In this document: positions 47,601 through 62,600 of the stretch, in pieces
Layout: every line of letters starts with the position of its first letter
Numbering within the stretch: position 1 is the first letter of the stretch
NCBI GenBank assembly: GCA_947172415.1
Contig: OX359201.1
Location: 4,774,001 to 4,838,000, forward strand
DNA from: Chondrosia reniformis
Taxonomy: Eukaryota; Porifera; Demospongiae; Chondrillida; Chondrillidae
Direction of reading: 5' to 3'
Length of the DNA stretch: 64,000 bases
Made by a program: the position numbers and the translations under genes
Notes under the pieces: model-generated
The model's database searches: none
What the model was told of the DNA's origin: nothing
What the model saw: the letters and a program-made list of their open reading frames with translations, nothing else

Positions 47601-50600
47601 GGGTTTTTGAGAGAGCAACTGAGGAAAGTTGCAAGTGCGGAAATTAGCGTATACATATGTACGTATATATATGCGTACATGGTATATAATGACGATTACA
47701 ATTCGTAGTCTTGACTTTCCCCAAATCACGCTAACAGTTTTTCCAGGAGCTACAGTTCCTTCTTTGATACTGTTTCTTGTTACATACGATCTTTTGCCAG
47801 CTCCCCTTCCATCGATCCATTCTACCATAATTTTGCTTGCCATCTCGCTCCTAATCGCTGCTTCTAATCGCAATGATTCATAACGTCCAAATGCATGTAC
47901 AAATATTTATAGGATATTACAGGATACTCATATTATTTAATTCGCCAATCAAAACTCTACGATAAAACACTGAGGTCCGCCGAAGGAATTTGTGAAAATC
48001 CTCAGAATATAGGTGTTAATTTGTGAATCTATACGAATTCTGAGGATTTTCACAGATTCTTTCAGCGGACCTCAGTGTTTTATCGTAGAGTTTTGATTGG
48101 CGATTTACGTACGTACATAAATAATGAATAAAAATGATAATGAATATATAATACGTATGAGTTTCCAGTAATATACTATGCCATTAACTAAGTATCAAAG
48201 AGAAAGAATTGTGTCTCTCCATCTCCAAAGTAAAGGGTCAGCATCCAATATTTTAAAAATTATAGCAATTGAAAGAATCTATACAACAAAACAAACTGTT
48301 TTGAATACTCTAATTATTTTATTGTTCTATATTATTAGATTCTGACGATACTTATACGTAGGTAAAGATTGAAATGCTCGACATACGTACGTATCTTCTT
48401 CGTAGATTGCATGGCTTCCCTATCGACATCCTACGTACGTACGTATTGTTCGTTTGTTTACAAACATCGCTGACGATACCCGCAGATGCTGATATGGCAA
48501 ACCGCAGGTGGCTGTACAGCAGTACACAGAAAATTTGCGGATTCCCGTACAAACCCTTGCGGAAATCGCCAAGTTTCTTTTGACCTGTACCGTAGGTACG
48601 TAATTATCAAAATAAATGTATGTAAAGACCATGTAAAATGTACATATACATAATGTACATTCTCAACTTTGTTTCATAAACTACCTGTCTCCACTCAATA
48701 CATTGGACATAACCTCAGGAGGTGAGTATTTAATGATGTATGCTTTAATACATGGATGCAGCATTAAAGTTCATTTCTTAACTTTGTAGGAAGTGAGTAT
48801 TTAATGATGTATACTTTGATATATATGGATGTGACATGACAATGCAATTCTCAACTTTGTTTCATAAACTGCCTACTTCCACTCAATATATTGGACTTAG
48901 CCTCAGAGGGTGAGTATTTAATGATGTATGCTTTAATACATGGATGCAGCATTAAAGTTCATTTCTCAACTTTGTAGGAAGTGAGTATTTAATGATGTAT
49001 ACTTTGATATATGGATGTGACATGACAATGCAATTCTTAACTTTGTTTCATAAACTGCCTACTTCCACTAAATACATTGGACATAACCTCAGTCGGTGAG
49101 TATTTAATGATGTATACTTTGATATATGTATGTGACATGACAATGCAATTCTCAACTTTGTTTCATAAACTGCCTACTTCCACTCAATACATTGGACTTA
49201 ACCTCAGACGGTGAGTATTTAATGATGTATACTTTGATATATGGATGTGACATGACAATGCAATTCTCAACTTTGTTTCATAAACTGCCTACTTCCACTC
49301 AATACATTGGACCTAACCTCAGCTGGTGAGTATTTAATGATGTATACTTTGATATATGTATGTGACATGACAATGCAATTCTCAACTTTGTTTCATAAAC
49401 TGCCTACTTCCACTAAATACATTGGACATAACCTCAGTCGGTGAGTATTTAATGATGTATACTTTGATATATGTATGTGACATGACAATGCAATTCTCAA
49501 CTTTGTTTCATATACTGCCTACTTCCACTCAATACATTGGACTTAACCTCAGATGGTGAGTATTTAATGATGTATACTTTGATATATGGATGTGACATGA
49601 CAATGCAATTTTCAACTTTGTTTCATAAACTGCCTACTTCCACTCAATACGTTGGACATAACCTCAGAAAGTGAGTATTTAATGATGTATACTTTGATAT
49701 ATGGATGTGAAATGACAATGCAATTCTCAACTTTGTTTCATAAACTGCCTACTTCCACTCAATGCGTTGGACATAACCTCAGCGGGTGAGTATTTAATGA
49801 TGTACATATACTTTGGTATATGGATGCAGTTTTATAATTTAATTCTCAACATTGTAGGAAGTGAGTATATAATGATGTGTACTTTGATATATGGATGTGA
49901 CATGACAATGCAATTTTCAACTTTGTTTTATAAACTGCCTACTTCCACTTAATACATTGGACATAACCTCAGATGGTGAGTATTTAATGATGTATACTTT
50001 GATATATGTATGGATGTGACATTAAAATTTAATTCTTAACTTTGTAGGAAGTGAGTATTTAATGATGTATACTTTGATATATGGATGTGACATAATAATG
50101 CAATTTTCAACTTTGTTTCATAAACTGCCTACTTCCACTCAATACATTGGACATAACCTCAGCTGGTGAGTATTTAATGATGTATACTTTGATATGTGGA
50201 TGTGACGTGACAATGCAATTCTCAACTTTGTTTCATAAACTGCCTACTTCCACTCAATACGTTGGACATAACCTCAGAAAGTGAGTATTTAATGATGTAT
50301 ACTTTGATATGTGGATGTGATGTGACAATGCAATTCTCAACTTTGTTTCATAAACTGCCTACTTCCACTCAATACATTGGACATAACCTCAGGAGGTGAG
50401 TATTTAATGATGTACATATACTTTAGTATATGGATGCAGCATTAAAATTCATTTCTCAACTTCGTAGGAAGTGAGTATATACTTTGATATATGGATGTGA
50501 CATGACAATGCAATTCTCAACTTTGTTTCATAAACTGTCTACTTCCACTCAATGCGTTGGACATAACCTCAGAGAGTGAGTATTTAATAATGTATGCTTT

Positions 50601-53600
50601 AATATATGTTTGGATGTGACATTAAAATTTAATTCTTAACTTTGTAGGATGTGAGTATTTAATGATGTATACTTTGATATATGGATGTGACATGACAATG
50701 CAATTCTCAACTTTGTTTCATAAACTGCCTACTTCCACTCAATACATTGGACTTAACCTCAGATGGTGAGTATTTAATGATGTATACTTTTATATATGGA
50801 TGTGAAATGACAATGCAATTCTCAACTTTGTTTCATATACTGCCTGCTTCCACTCAATACATTGGACTTAACCTCAGATGGTGAGTATTTAATGATGTAT
50901 ACTTTGATATATGGATGTGACATGACAATGCAATTTTCAACTTTGTTTCATAAACTGCCTACTTTCACTCAATACGTTGGACATAACCTCAGAAAGTGAG
51001 TATTTAATGATGTATACTTTTATATATGGATGTGAAATGACAATGCAATTCTCAACTTTGTTTCATAAACTGCCTACTTCCACTCAATACGTTGGACATA
51101 ACCTCAGCGGGTGAGTATTTAATGATGTACATATACTTTGGTATATGGATGCAGTTTTATAATTTAATTCTCAACTTTGTAGGAAGTGAGTATATAATGA
51201 TGTATACTTTGATATATGGATGTGACATGACAATGCAATTTTCAACTTTGTTTTATAAACTGCCTACTTCTACTTAAAACATTGGACATAACCTCAGCGG
51301 GTGAGTATTTAATGATGTATACTTTGATATGTGGATGTGATGTGACAATGCAATTTTCAACTTTGTTTCATAAACTGCCTACTTCCACTCAATACATTGG
51401 ACATAACCTCAGGAGGTGAGTATTTAATGATGTTTACTTTAATATATGTATGGATATGACATTAAAATTTAATTCTTAACTTTGTAGGAAGTGAGTATTT
51501 AATGATGTATACTTTGATATATGGATGTGACATGACAATGCAATTTTCAACTTTGTTTCATAAACTGCCTACTTCCACTCAATACATTGGACATAACCTC
51601 AGATGGTGAGTATTTAATGATGTATACTTTGATATATGGATGTGACATGACAATGCAATTTTCAACTTTGTTTCATAAACTGCCTACTTCCACTCAATAC
51701 ATTGGACATAACCTCAGGAGGTGAGTATTTAATGATGTTTACTTTAATATATTTATGGATGTGACATTAAAATTTAATTCTTAACTTTGTAGGAAGTGAG
51801 TATTTAATGATGTATACTTTGATATATGGATGTGACATGACAATGCAATTTTCAACTTTGTTTCATAAACTGCCTACTTCCACTCAATACATTGGACATA
51901 ACCTCAGATGGTGAGTATTTAATGATGTATACTTTGATATGTGGATGTGACGTGACAATGCAATTCTCAACTTTGTTTCATAAACTGCCTACTTCCACTC
52001 AATACGTTGGACATAACCTCAGAAAGTGAGTATTTAATGATGTATACTTTGATATGTGGATGTGATGTGACAATGCAATTCTCAACTTTGTTTCATAAAC
52101 TGCCTACTTCCACTCAATACATTGGACATAACCTCAGCGGGTGAGTATTTAATGATGTTTAGTTTAATATACTTATGTATGGATGTGACATTAAAATTTA
52201 ATTCTTAACTTTGTAGGATGTGAGTATTTAATGATGTATACTTTGATATATGGATGTGACATGACAATGCAATTTTCAACTTTGTTTCATAAACTGCCTA
52301 CTTCCACTCAATACATTGGACTTAACCTCAGATGGTGAGTATTTAATGATGTATACTTTTATATATGGATGTGAAATGACAATGCAATTCTCAACTTTGT
52401 TTCATAAACTGCCTACTTCCACTCAATACATTGGACATAACCTCAGATGGTGAGTATTTAATGATGTATACTTTTATATATGGATGTGAAATGACAATGC
52501 AATTCTCAACTTTGTTTCATAAACTGCCTACTTCCACTCAATACATTGGACTTAACCTCAGCGGGTGAGTATTTAATGATGTACATATACTTTAGTATAT
52601 GGATGCAGCATTAAAATTCATTTCTCAACTTCGTAGGAAGTGAGTATATACTTTGATATATGGATGTGACATGACAATGCAATTCTCAACTTTGTTTCAT
52701 AAACTGTCTACTTCCACTCAATGCGTTTGACATAACCTCAGAGAGTGAGTATTTAATAATGTATGCTTTAATATATGTATGGATGTGACATTAAAATTTA
52801 ATTCTTAACTTTGTAGGATGTGAGTATTTAATGATGTATACTTTGATATATGGATGTGACATGACAATGCAATTCTCAACTTTGTTTCATAAACTGCCTA
52901 CTTCCACTCAATACATTGGACTTAACCTCAGATGGTGAGTATTTAATGATGTATACTTTTATATATGGATGTGAAATGACAATGCAATTCTCAACTTTGT
53001 TTCATAAACTGCCTACTTCCACTCAATACATTGGACTTAACCTCAGATGGTGAGTATTTAATGATGTATACTTTGATATATGGATGTGACATGACAATGC
53101 AATTTTCAACTTTGTTTCATAAACTGCCTACTTCCACTCAATACGTTGGACATAACCTCAGAAAGTGAGTATTTAATGATGTATTCTTTTATATATGGAT
53201 GTGACATGACAATGCAATTTTCAACTTTGTTTCATAAACTGCCTACTTCCACTCAATACATTGGACATAACCTCAGTCGGTGAGTATTTAATGATATATA
53301 CTTTGATATATGGATGTGACATGACAATGCAATTCTCAACTTTGTTTCATAAACTGTCTACTTCCACTCAATACATTGGACTTAACCTCAGATGGTGAGT
53401 ATTTAATGATGTATACTTTTATATATGGATGTGAAATGACAATGCAATTCTCAACTTTGTTTCATAAACTGCCTACTTCCACTCAATACATTGGACTTAA
53501 CCTCAGATGGTGAGTATTTAATGATGTATACTTTGATATGTGGATGTGACATGACAATGCAATTCTCAACTTTGTTTCATAAACTGCCTACTTCCACTCA

Positions 53601-56600
53601 ATACATTGGACATAACCTCAGCTGGTGAGTATTTAATGATGTATACTTTGATATATGGATGTGACATGACAATGCAATTCTCAACTTTGTTTCATAAACT
53701 GTGTGCTTCCACTCAATGCGTTGGACATAACCTCAGAGAGTGAGTATTTAATAATGTATGCTTTAATATATGTATGGATGTGACATTAAAATTTAATTCT
53801 TAACTTTGTAGGATGTGAGTATTTAATGATGTATACTTTGATATATGGATGTAACATGACAATGCAATTTTCAACTTTGTTTCATAAACTGCCTACTTCC
53901 ACTCAATACATTGGACATAACCTCAGAAAGTGAGTATTTAATGATGTATACTTTGATATATGTATGTGACATGACAATGCAATTTTCAACTTTGTTTCAT
54001 AAACTACCTACTTCCACTCAATACATTGGACATAACCTCAGCTGGTGAGTATTTAATGATGTATACTTTGATATGTGGATGTGACGTGACAATGCAATTC
54101 TCAACTTTGTTTCATAAACTGCCTACTTCCACTCAATACGTTGGACATAACCTCAGAAAGTGAGTATTTAATGATGTATACTTTGATATGTGGATGTGAT
54201 GTAACAATGCAATTCTCAACTTTGTTTCATAAACTGCCTACTTCCACTCAATACATTGGACATAACCTCAGGAGGTGAGTATTTAATGAAGTTTAGTTTA
54301 ATATATGTATGGATGTGACATTAAAATTTAATTCTTAACTTTGTAGGATGTGAGTATTTAATGATGTATACTTTGATATATGGATGTGACATGACAATGC
54401 AATTTTCAACTTTGTTTCATAAACTGCCTACTTCCACTCAATACATTGGACTTAACCTCAGATGGTGAGTATTTAATGATGTATACTTTTATATATGGAT
54501 GTGAAATGACAATGCAATTCTCAACTTTGTTTCATAAACTGCCTACTTCCACTCAATACGTTGGACATAACCTCAGATGGTGAGTATTTAATGATGTATA
54601 CTTTTATATATGGATGTGAAATGACAATGCAATTCTCAACTTTGTTTCATAAACTGCCTACTTCCACTCAATACGTTGGACATAACCTCAGATGGTGAGT
54701 ATTTAATGATGTATACTTTTATATATGGATGTGAAATGACAATGCAATTCTCAACTTTGTTTCATAAACTGCCTACTCCCACTCAATACATTGGACTTAA
54801 CCTCAGCGGGTGAGTATTTAATGATGTACATATACTTTAGTATATGGATGCAGCATTAAAATTCATTTCTCAACTTCGTAGGAAGTGAGTATATACTTTG
54901 ATATATGGATGTGACATGACAATGCAATTCTCAACTTTGTTTCATAAACTGTCTACTTCCACTCAATTCGTTGGACATAACCTCAGAGAGTGAGTATTTA
55001 ATAATGTATGCTTTAATATATGTATGGATGTGACATTAAAATTTAATTCTTAACTTTGTAGGATGTGAGTATTTAATGATGTATACTTTGATATATGGAT
55101 GTGACATGACAATGCAATTTTCAACTTTGTTTCATAAACTTCCTACTTCCACTCAATACGTTGGACATAACCTCAGAAAGTGAGTATTTAATGATGTATA
55201 CTTTGATATATGGATGTAACATGACAATGCAATATTCAACTTTGTTTCATAAACTGCCTACTTCCACTCAATACATTGGACATAACCTCAGAAAGTGAGT
55301 ATTTAATGATGTATACTTTGATATATGGATGTGAAATGACAATGCAATTCTCAACTTTGTTTCATAAACTGCCTACTTCCACTCAATACGTTGGACATAA
55401 CCTCAGCGGGTGAGTATTTAATGATGTACATATACTTTGGTATATGGATGCAGTTTTATAATTTAATTCTCAACTTTGTAGGAAGTGAGTATATAATGAT
55501 ATATACTTTGATATATGGATGTGACATGACAATGCAATTTTCAACTTTGTTTTATAAACTGCCTACTTCCACTTAATACATTGGACATAACCTCAGCGGG
55601 TGAGTATTTAATGATGTATACTTTGATATGTGGATGTGATGTGACAATGCAATTTTCAACTTTGTTTCATAAACTGCCTACTTCCACTCAATATATTGGA
55701 CTTAACCTCAGCGGGTGAGTATTTAATGATGTACATATACTTTAGTATATGGATGCAGCATTAAAATTCATTTCTCAACTTCGTAGGAAGTGAGTATATA
55801 CTTTGATATATGGATGTGACATGACAATGCAATTTTTAACTTTGTTTCATAAACTGTCTACTTCCACTCAATTCGTTGGACATAACCTCAGATGGTGAGT
55901 ATTTAATGATGTATACTTTTATATATGGATGTGACATGACAATGCAATTCTCAACTTTGTTTCATATACTGCGTACTTCCACTCAATACATTGGACTTAA
56001 CCTCAGATGGTGAGTATTTAATGATGTATACTTTGATATATGGATGTAACATGACAATGCAATATTCAACTTTGTTTCATAAACTGCCTACTTCCACTCA
56101 ATACGTTGGACATAACCTCAGAAAGTGAGTATTTAATGATGTATACTTTGATATATGGATGTGAAATGACAATGCAATTCTCAACTTTGTTTCATAAACT
56201 GCCTACTTCCACTCAATACGTTGGACATAACCTCAGCGGGTGAGTATTTAATGATGTACATATACTTTGGTATATGGATGCAGTTTTATAATTTAATTCT
56301 CAACTTTGTAGGAAGTGAGTATATAATGATGTATACTTTGATATATGGATGTGACATGACAATGCAATTTTCAACTTTGTTTTATAAACTGCCTACTTCC
56401 ACTTAATACATTGGACATAACGTCAGCGGGTGAGTATTTAATGATGTATACTTTGATATATGGATGTGACATGACAATGCAATTTTCAACTTTGTTTTAT
56501 AAACTGCCTACTTCCACTTAATACATTGGACATAACCTCAGATGGTGAGTATTTAATGATGTATACTTTTATATATGGATGTGACATGACAATGCAATTC

Positions 56601-59600
56601 TCAACTTTGTTTCATATACTGCGTACTTCCACTCAATACATTGGACTTAACCTCAGATGGTGAGTATTTAATGATGTTTACTTTAATATATGTATGGATG
56701 TGACATTAAAATTTAATTCTTAACTTTGTAGGAAGTGAGTATTTAATGATGTATACTTTGATATATGGATGTGACATGACAATGCAATTTTTAACTTTGT
56801 TTCATAAACTGCCTACTTCCACTCAATACATTGGACATAACCTCAGATGGTGAGTATTTAATGATGTATACTTTTATATATGGATGTGACATGACAATGC
56901 AATTTTCAACTTTGTTTCATAAACTGCCTACTTCCACTCAATACGTTGGACATAACCTCAGAAAGTGAGTATTTAATGATGTATACTTTGATATGTGGAT
57001 GTGATGTGACAATGCAATTCTCAACTTTGTTTCATAAACTGCCTACTTCCACTCAATACATTGGACATAACCTCAGGAGGTGAGTATTTAATGATGTACA
57101 TATACTTTAGTATATGGATGCAGCATTCAAATTCATTTCTCAACTTCGTAGGAAGTGAGTATATACTTTGATATATGGATGTGACATGACAATGCAATTC
57201 TCAACTTTGTTTCATAAACTGTCTACTTCCACTCAATGCGTTGGACATAACCTCAGAGAGTGAGTATTTAATAATGTATGCTTTAATATATGTATGGATG
57301 TGACATTAAAATTTAATTCTTAACTTTGTAGGATGTGAGTATTTAATGATGTATACTTTGATATGTGGATGTGACATGACAATGCAATTCTCAACTTTGT
57401 TTCATAAACTGCCTACTTCCACTCAATACATTGGACTTAACCTCAGATGGTGAGTATTTAATGATGTATACTTTTATATATGGATGTGAAATGACAATGC
57501 AATTCTCAACTTTGTTTCATATGCTGCCTGCTTCCACTCAATACATTGGACTTAACCTCAGATGGTGAGTATTTAATGATGTATACTTTGATATATGGAT
57601 GTGACATGACAATGCAATTTTCAACTTTGTTTCATAAACTGCCTACTTCCACTCAATACGTTGGACATAACCTCAGAAAGTGAGTATTTAATGATGGATA
57701 CTTTGATATATGGATGTGAAATGACAATGCAATTTTCAACTTTGTTTCATAAACTGCCTACTTCCACTCAATACGTTGGACATAACCTCAGCGGGTGAGT
57801 ATTTAATGATGTACATATACTTTGGTATATGGATGCAGTTTTATAATTTAATTCTCAACTTTGTAGGAAGTGAGTATATAATGATGTATACTTTGATATA
57901 TGGATGTGACATGACAATGCAATTTTCAACTTTGTTTTATAAACTGCCTACTTCCACTTAATACATTGGACATAATCTCAGCGGGTGAGTATTTAATGAT
58001 TTATACTTTGATATGTGGATGTGATGTGACAATGCAATTTTCAACTTTGTTTCATAAACTGCCTACTTCCACTCAATACATTGGACATAACCTCAGGAGG
58101 TGAGTATTTAATGATGTTTACTTTAATATATGTATGGATGTGACATTAAAATTTAATTCTTAACTTTGTAGGAAGTGAGTATTTAATGATGTATACTTTG
58201 ATATATGGATGTGACATGACAATGCAATTTTCAACTTTGTTTCATAAACTTCCTACTTCCACTCAATACGTTGGACATAACCTCAGAAAGTGAGTATTTA
58301 ATGATGTATACTTTGATATATGGATGTGAAATGACAATGCAATTCTCAACTTTGTTTCATAAACTGCCTACTTCCACTCAATACGTTGGACATAACCTCA
58401 GCGGGTGAGTATTTAATGATGTACATATACTTTGGTATATGGATGCAGTTTTATAATTTAATTCTCAACTTTGTAGGAAGTGAGTATATAATGATGTATA
58501 CTTTGATATATGGATGTGACATGACAATGCAATTTTCAACTTTGTTTTATAAACTGCCTACTTCCACTTAATACATTGGACATAACGTCAGCGGGTGAGT
58601 ATTTAATGATGTATACTTTGATATATGGATGTGACATGACAATGCAATTTTCAACTTTGTTTTATAAACTGCCTACTTCCACTTAATACATTGGACATAA
58701 CCTCAGATGGTGAGTATTTAATGATGTATACTTTTATATATGGATGTGACATGACAATGCAATTCTCAACTTTGTTTCATATACTGCGTACTTCCACTCA
58801 ATACATTGGACTTAACCTCAGATGGTGAGTATTTAATGATGTTTACTTTAATATATGTATGGATGTGACATTAAAATTTAATTCTTAACTTTGTAGGAAG
58901 TGAGTATTTAATGATGTATACTTTGATATATGGATGTGACATGACAATGCAATTTTTAACTTTGTTTCATAAACTGCCTACTTCCACTCAATACATTGGA
59001 CATAACCTCAGATGGTGAGTATTTAATGATGTATACTTTTATATATGGATGTGACATGACAATGCAATTTTCAACTTTGTTTCATAAACTGCCTACTTCC
59101 ACTCAATACGTTGGACATAACCTCAGAAAGTGAGTATTTAATGATGTATACTTTGATATGTGGATGTGATGTGACAATGCAATTCTCAACTTTGTTTCAT
59201 AAACTGCCTACTTCCACTCAATACATTGGACATAACCTCAGGAGGTGAGTATTTAATGATGTACATATACTTTAGTATACTGATGCAGCATTAAAATTCA
59301 TTTCTCAACTTCGTAGGAAGTGAGTATATACTTTGATATATGGATGTGACATGACAATGCAATTCTCAACTTTGTTTCATAAACTGTCTACTTCCACTCA
59401 ATGCGTTGGACATAACCTCAGAGAGTGAGTATTTAATAATGTATGCTTTAATATATGTATGGATGTGACATTAAAATTTAATTCTTAACTTTGTAGGAAG
59501 TGAGTATTTAATGATGTATACTTTGATATGTGGATGTGACATGACAATGCAATTCTCAACTTTGTTTCATAAACTGCCTACTTCCACTCAATACATTGGA

Positions 59601-62600
59601 CTTAACCTCAGATGGTGAGTATTTAATGATGTATACTTTTATATATGGATGTGAAATGACAATGCAATTCTCAACTTTGTTTCATATACTGCCTGCTTCC
59701 ACTCAATACATTGGACTTAACCTCAGATGGTGAGTATTTAATGATGTATACTTTGATATATGGATGTGACATGACAATGCAATTTTCAACTTTGTTTCAT
59801 AAACTGCCTACTTCCACTCATTACGTTGGACATAACCTCAGAAAGTGAGTATTTAATGATGGATACTTTGATATATGGATGTGAAATGACAATGCAATTT
59901 TCAACTTTGTTTCATAAACTGCCTACTTCCACTCAATACGTTGGACATAACCTCAGCGGGTGAGTATTTAATGATGTACATATACTTTGGTATATGGATG
60001 CAGTTTTATAATTTAATTCTCAACTTTGTAGGAAGTGAGTAAATAATGATGTATACTTTGATATATGGATGTGACATGACAATGCAATTTTCAACTTTGT
60101 TTTATAAACTGCCTACTTCCACTTAATACATTGGACATAATCTCAGCGGGTGAGTATTTAATGATTTATACTTTGATATGTGGATGTGATGTGACAATAC
60201 AATTTTCAACTTTGTTTCATAAACTGCCTACTTCCACTCAATACATTGGACATAACCTCAGGAGGTGAGTATTTAATGATGTTTACTTTAATATATGTAT
60301 GGATGTGACATTAAAATTTAATTCTTAACTTTGTAGGAAGTGAGTATTTAATGATGTATACTTTGATATATGTATGTGACATGACAATGCAATTTTCAAC
60401 TTTGTTTCATAAACTTCCTACTTCCACTCAATACATTGGACATAACCTCAGATGGTGAGTATTTAATGATGTATACTTTGATATATGGATGTGACATGAC
60501 AATGCAATTTTCAACTTTGTTTCATAAACTGCCTACTTCCACTCAATACATTGGACATAACCTCAGGAGGTGAGTATTTAATGATGTTTACTTTAATATA
60601 TGTATGGATGTGACATTAAAATTTAATTCTTAACTTTGTAGGATGTGAGTATTTAATGATGTATACTTTGATATATGGATGTGACATGACAATGCAATTC
60701 TCAACTTTGTTTCATAAACTGCCTACTTCCACTCAATACATTGGACTTAACCTCAGATGGTGAGTATTTATTGATGTATACTTTGATATGTGGATGTGAC
60801 GTGACAATGCAATTTTCAACTTTGTTTTATAAACTGCCTACTTCCACTTAATACATTGGACATAACCTCAGCTGGTGAGTATTTAATGATGTATACTTTG
60901 ATATGTGGATGTGACGTGACAATGCAATTCTCAACTTTGTTTCATAAACTGCCTACTTCCACTCAATACGTTGGACATAACCTCAGAAAGTGAGTATTTA
61001 ATGATGTATACTTTGATATGTGGATGTGATGTGACAATGCAATTCTCAACTTTGTTTCATAAACTGCCTACTTCCACTCAATACATTGGACATAACCTCA
61101 GGAGGTGAGTATTTAATGATGTACATATACTTTAGTATATGGATGCAGCATTAAAATTCATTTCTCAACTTCGTAGGAAGTGAGTATATACTTTGATATA
61201 TGGATGTGACATTACAATGCAATTCTCAACTTTGTTTCATAAACTGTCTACTTCCACTCAATGCGTTGGACATAACCTCAGAGAGTGAGTATTTAATAAT
61301 GTATGCTTTAATATATGTATGGATGTGACATTAAAATTTAATTCTTAACTTTGTAGGATGTGAGTATTTAATGATGTATACTTTGATATATGGATGTGAC
61401 ATGACAATGCAATTCTCAACCTTGTTTCATAAACTGCCTACTTCCACTCAATACATTGGACTTAACCTCAGCTGGTGAGTATTTAATGATGTATACTTTT
61501 ATATATGGATGTGAAATGACAATGCAATTCTCAACTTTGTTTCATAAACTGCCTACTTCCACTCAATACATTGGACTTAACCTCAGATGGTGAGTATTTA
61601 ATGATGTATACTTTGATATATGGATGTGACATGACAATGCAATTTTCAACTTTGTTTCATAAACTGCCTACTTCCACTCAATACGTTGGACATAACCTCA
61701 GGAGGTGAGTATTTAATGATGTTTACTTTAATATATGTATGGATGTGACATTAAAATTTAATTCTTAACTTTGTAGGAAGTGAGTATTTAATGATGTATA
61801 CTTTGATATATGGATGTGACATGATAATACAATTTTCAACTTTGTTTCATAAACTGCCTACTTCCATTCAATACATTGGACATAACCTCAGCTGGTGAGT
61901 ATTTAATGATGTATACTTTGATATGTGGATGTGACGTGACAATGCAATTCTCAACTTTGTTTCATAAACTGCCTACTTCCACTCAATACGTTGGACATAA
62001 CCTCAGAAAGTGAGTATTTAATGATGTATACTTTGATATGTGGATGTGATGTGACAATGCAATTCTCAACTTTGTTTCATAAACTGCCTACTTCCACTCA
62101 ATACATTGGACATAACCTCAGGAGGTGAGTATTTAATGATGTACATATACTTTAGTATATGGATGCAGCATTAAAATTCATTTCTCAACTTCGTAGAAAG
62201 TGAGTATATACTTTGATATATGGATGTGACATGACAATGCAATTCTCAACTTTGTTTCATAAACTGTCTACTTCCACTCAATGCGTTGGACATAACCTCA
62301 GAGAGTGAGTATTTAATAATGTATGCTTTAATATATGTATGGATGTGACATTAAAATTTAATTCTTAACTTTGTAGGATGTGAGTATTTAATGATGTATA
62401 CTTTGATATATGGATGTGACATGACAATGCAATTCTCAACCTTGTTTCATAAACTGCCTACTTCCACTCAATACATTGGACTTAACCTCAGCTGGTGAGT
62501 ATTTAATGATGTATACTTTTATATATGGATGTGAAATGACAATGCAATTCTCAACTTTGTTTCATAAACTGCCTACTTCCACTCAATACATTGGACTTAA

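Larger units (their letters stand above)
47512..48592 (+). mobile_element. Tc1/mariner-family element inside a gene 4 intron
   Basis: Terminal inverted repeats of about 30 bp begin CGGTACAGGTCAAAAG and are flanked by TA on both sides (47510-47511, 48593-48594). The empty site is seen in genes 1 and 3 (CCTAAATAGGTA). The + strand frame 48178-48345 encodes MPLTKYQRERIVSLHLQSKG, a Tc1-type transposase helix-turn-helix start; the rest of the transposase is missing. A foldback (47943-48112) is nested inside. It separates the last coil exon from the array. Confidence 0.85.

Noticed and set aside
47505-47873. Minus-strand frame starting MRLEAAIRSEMASKIMVEWIDG inside the Tc1-type element
   Set aside because: The first 55 residues look protein-like, but the frame runs through the inverted repeat and simple sequence. 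It may be a captured exon, but nothing else supports it.
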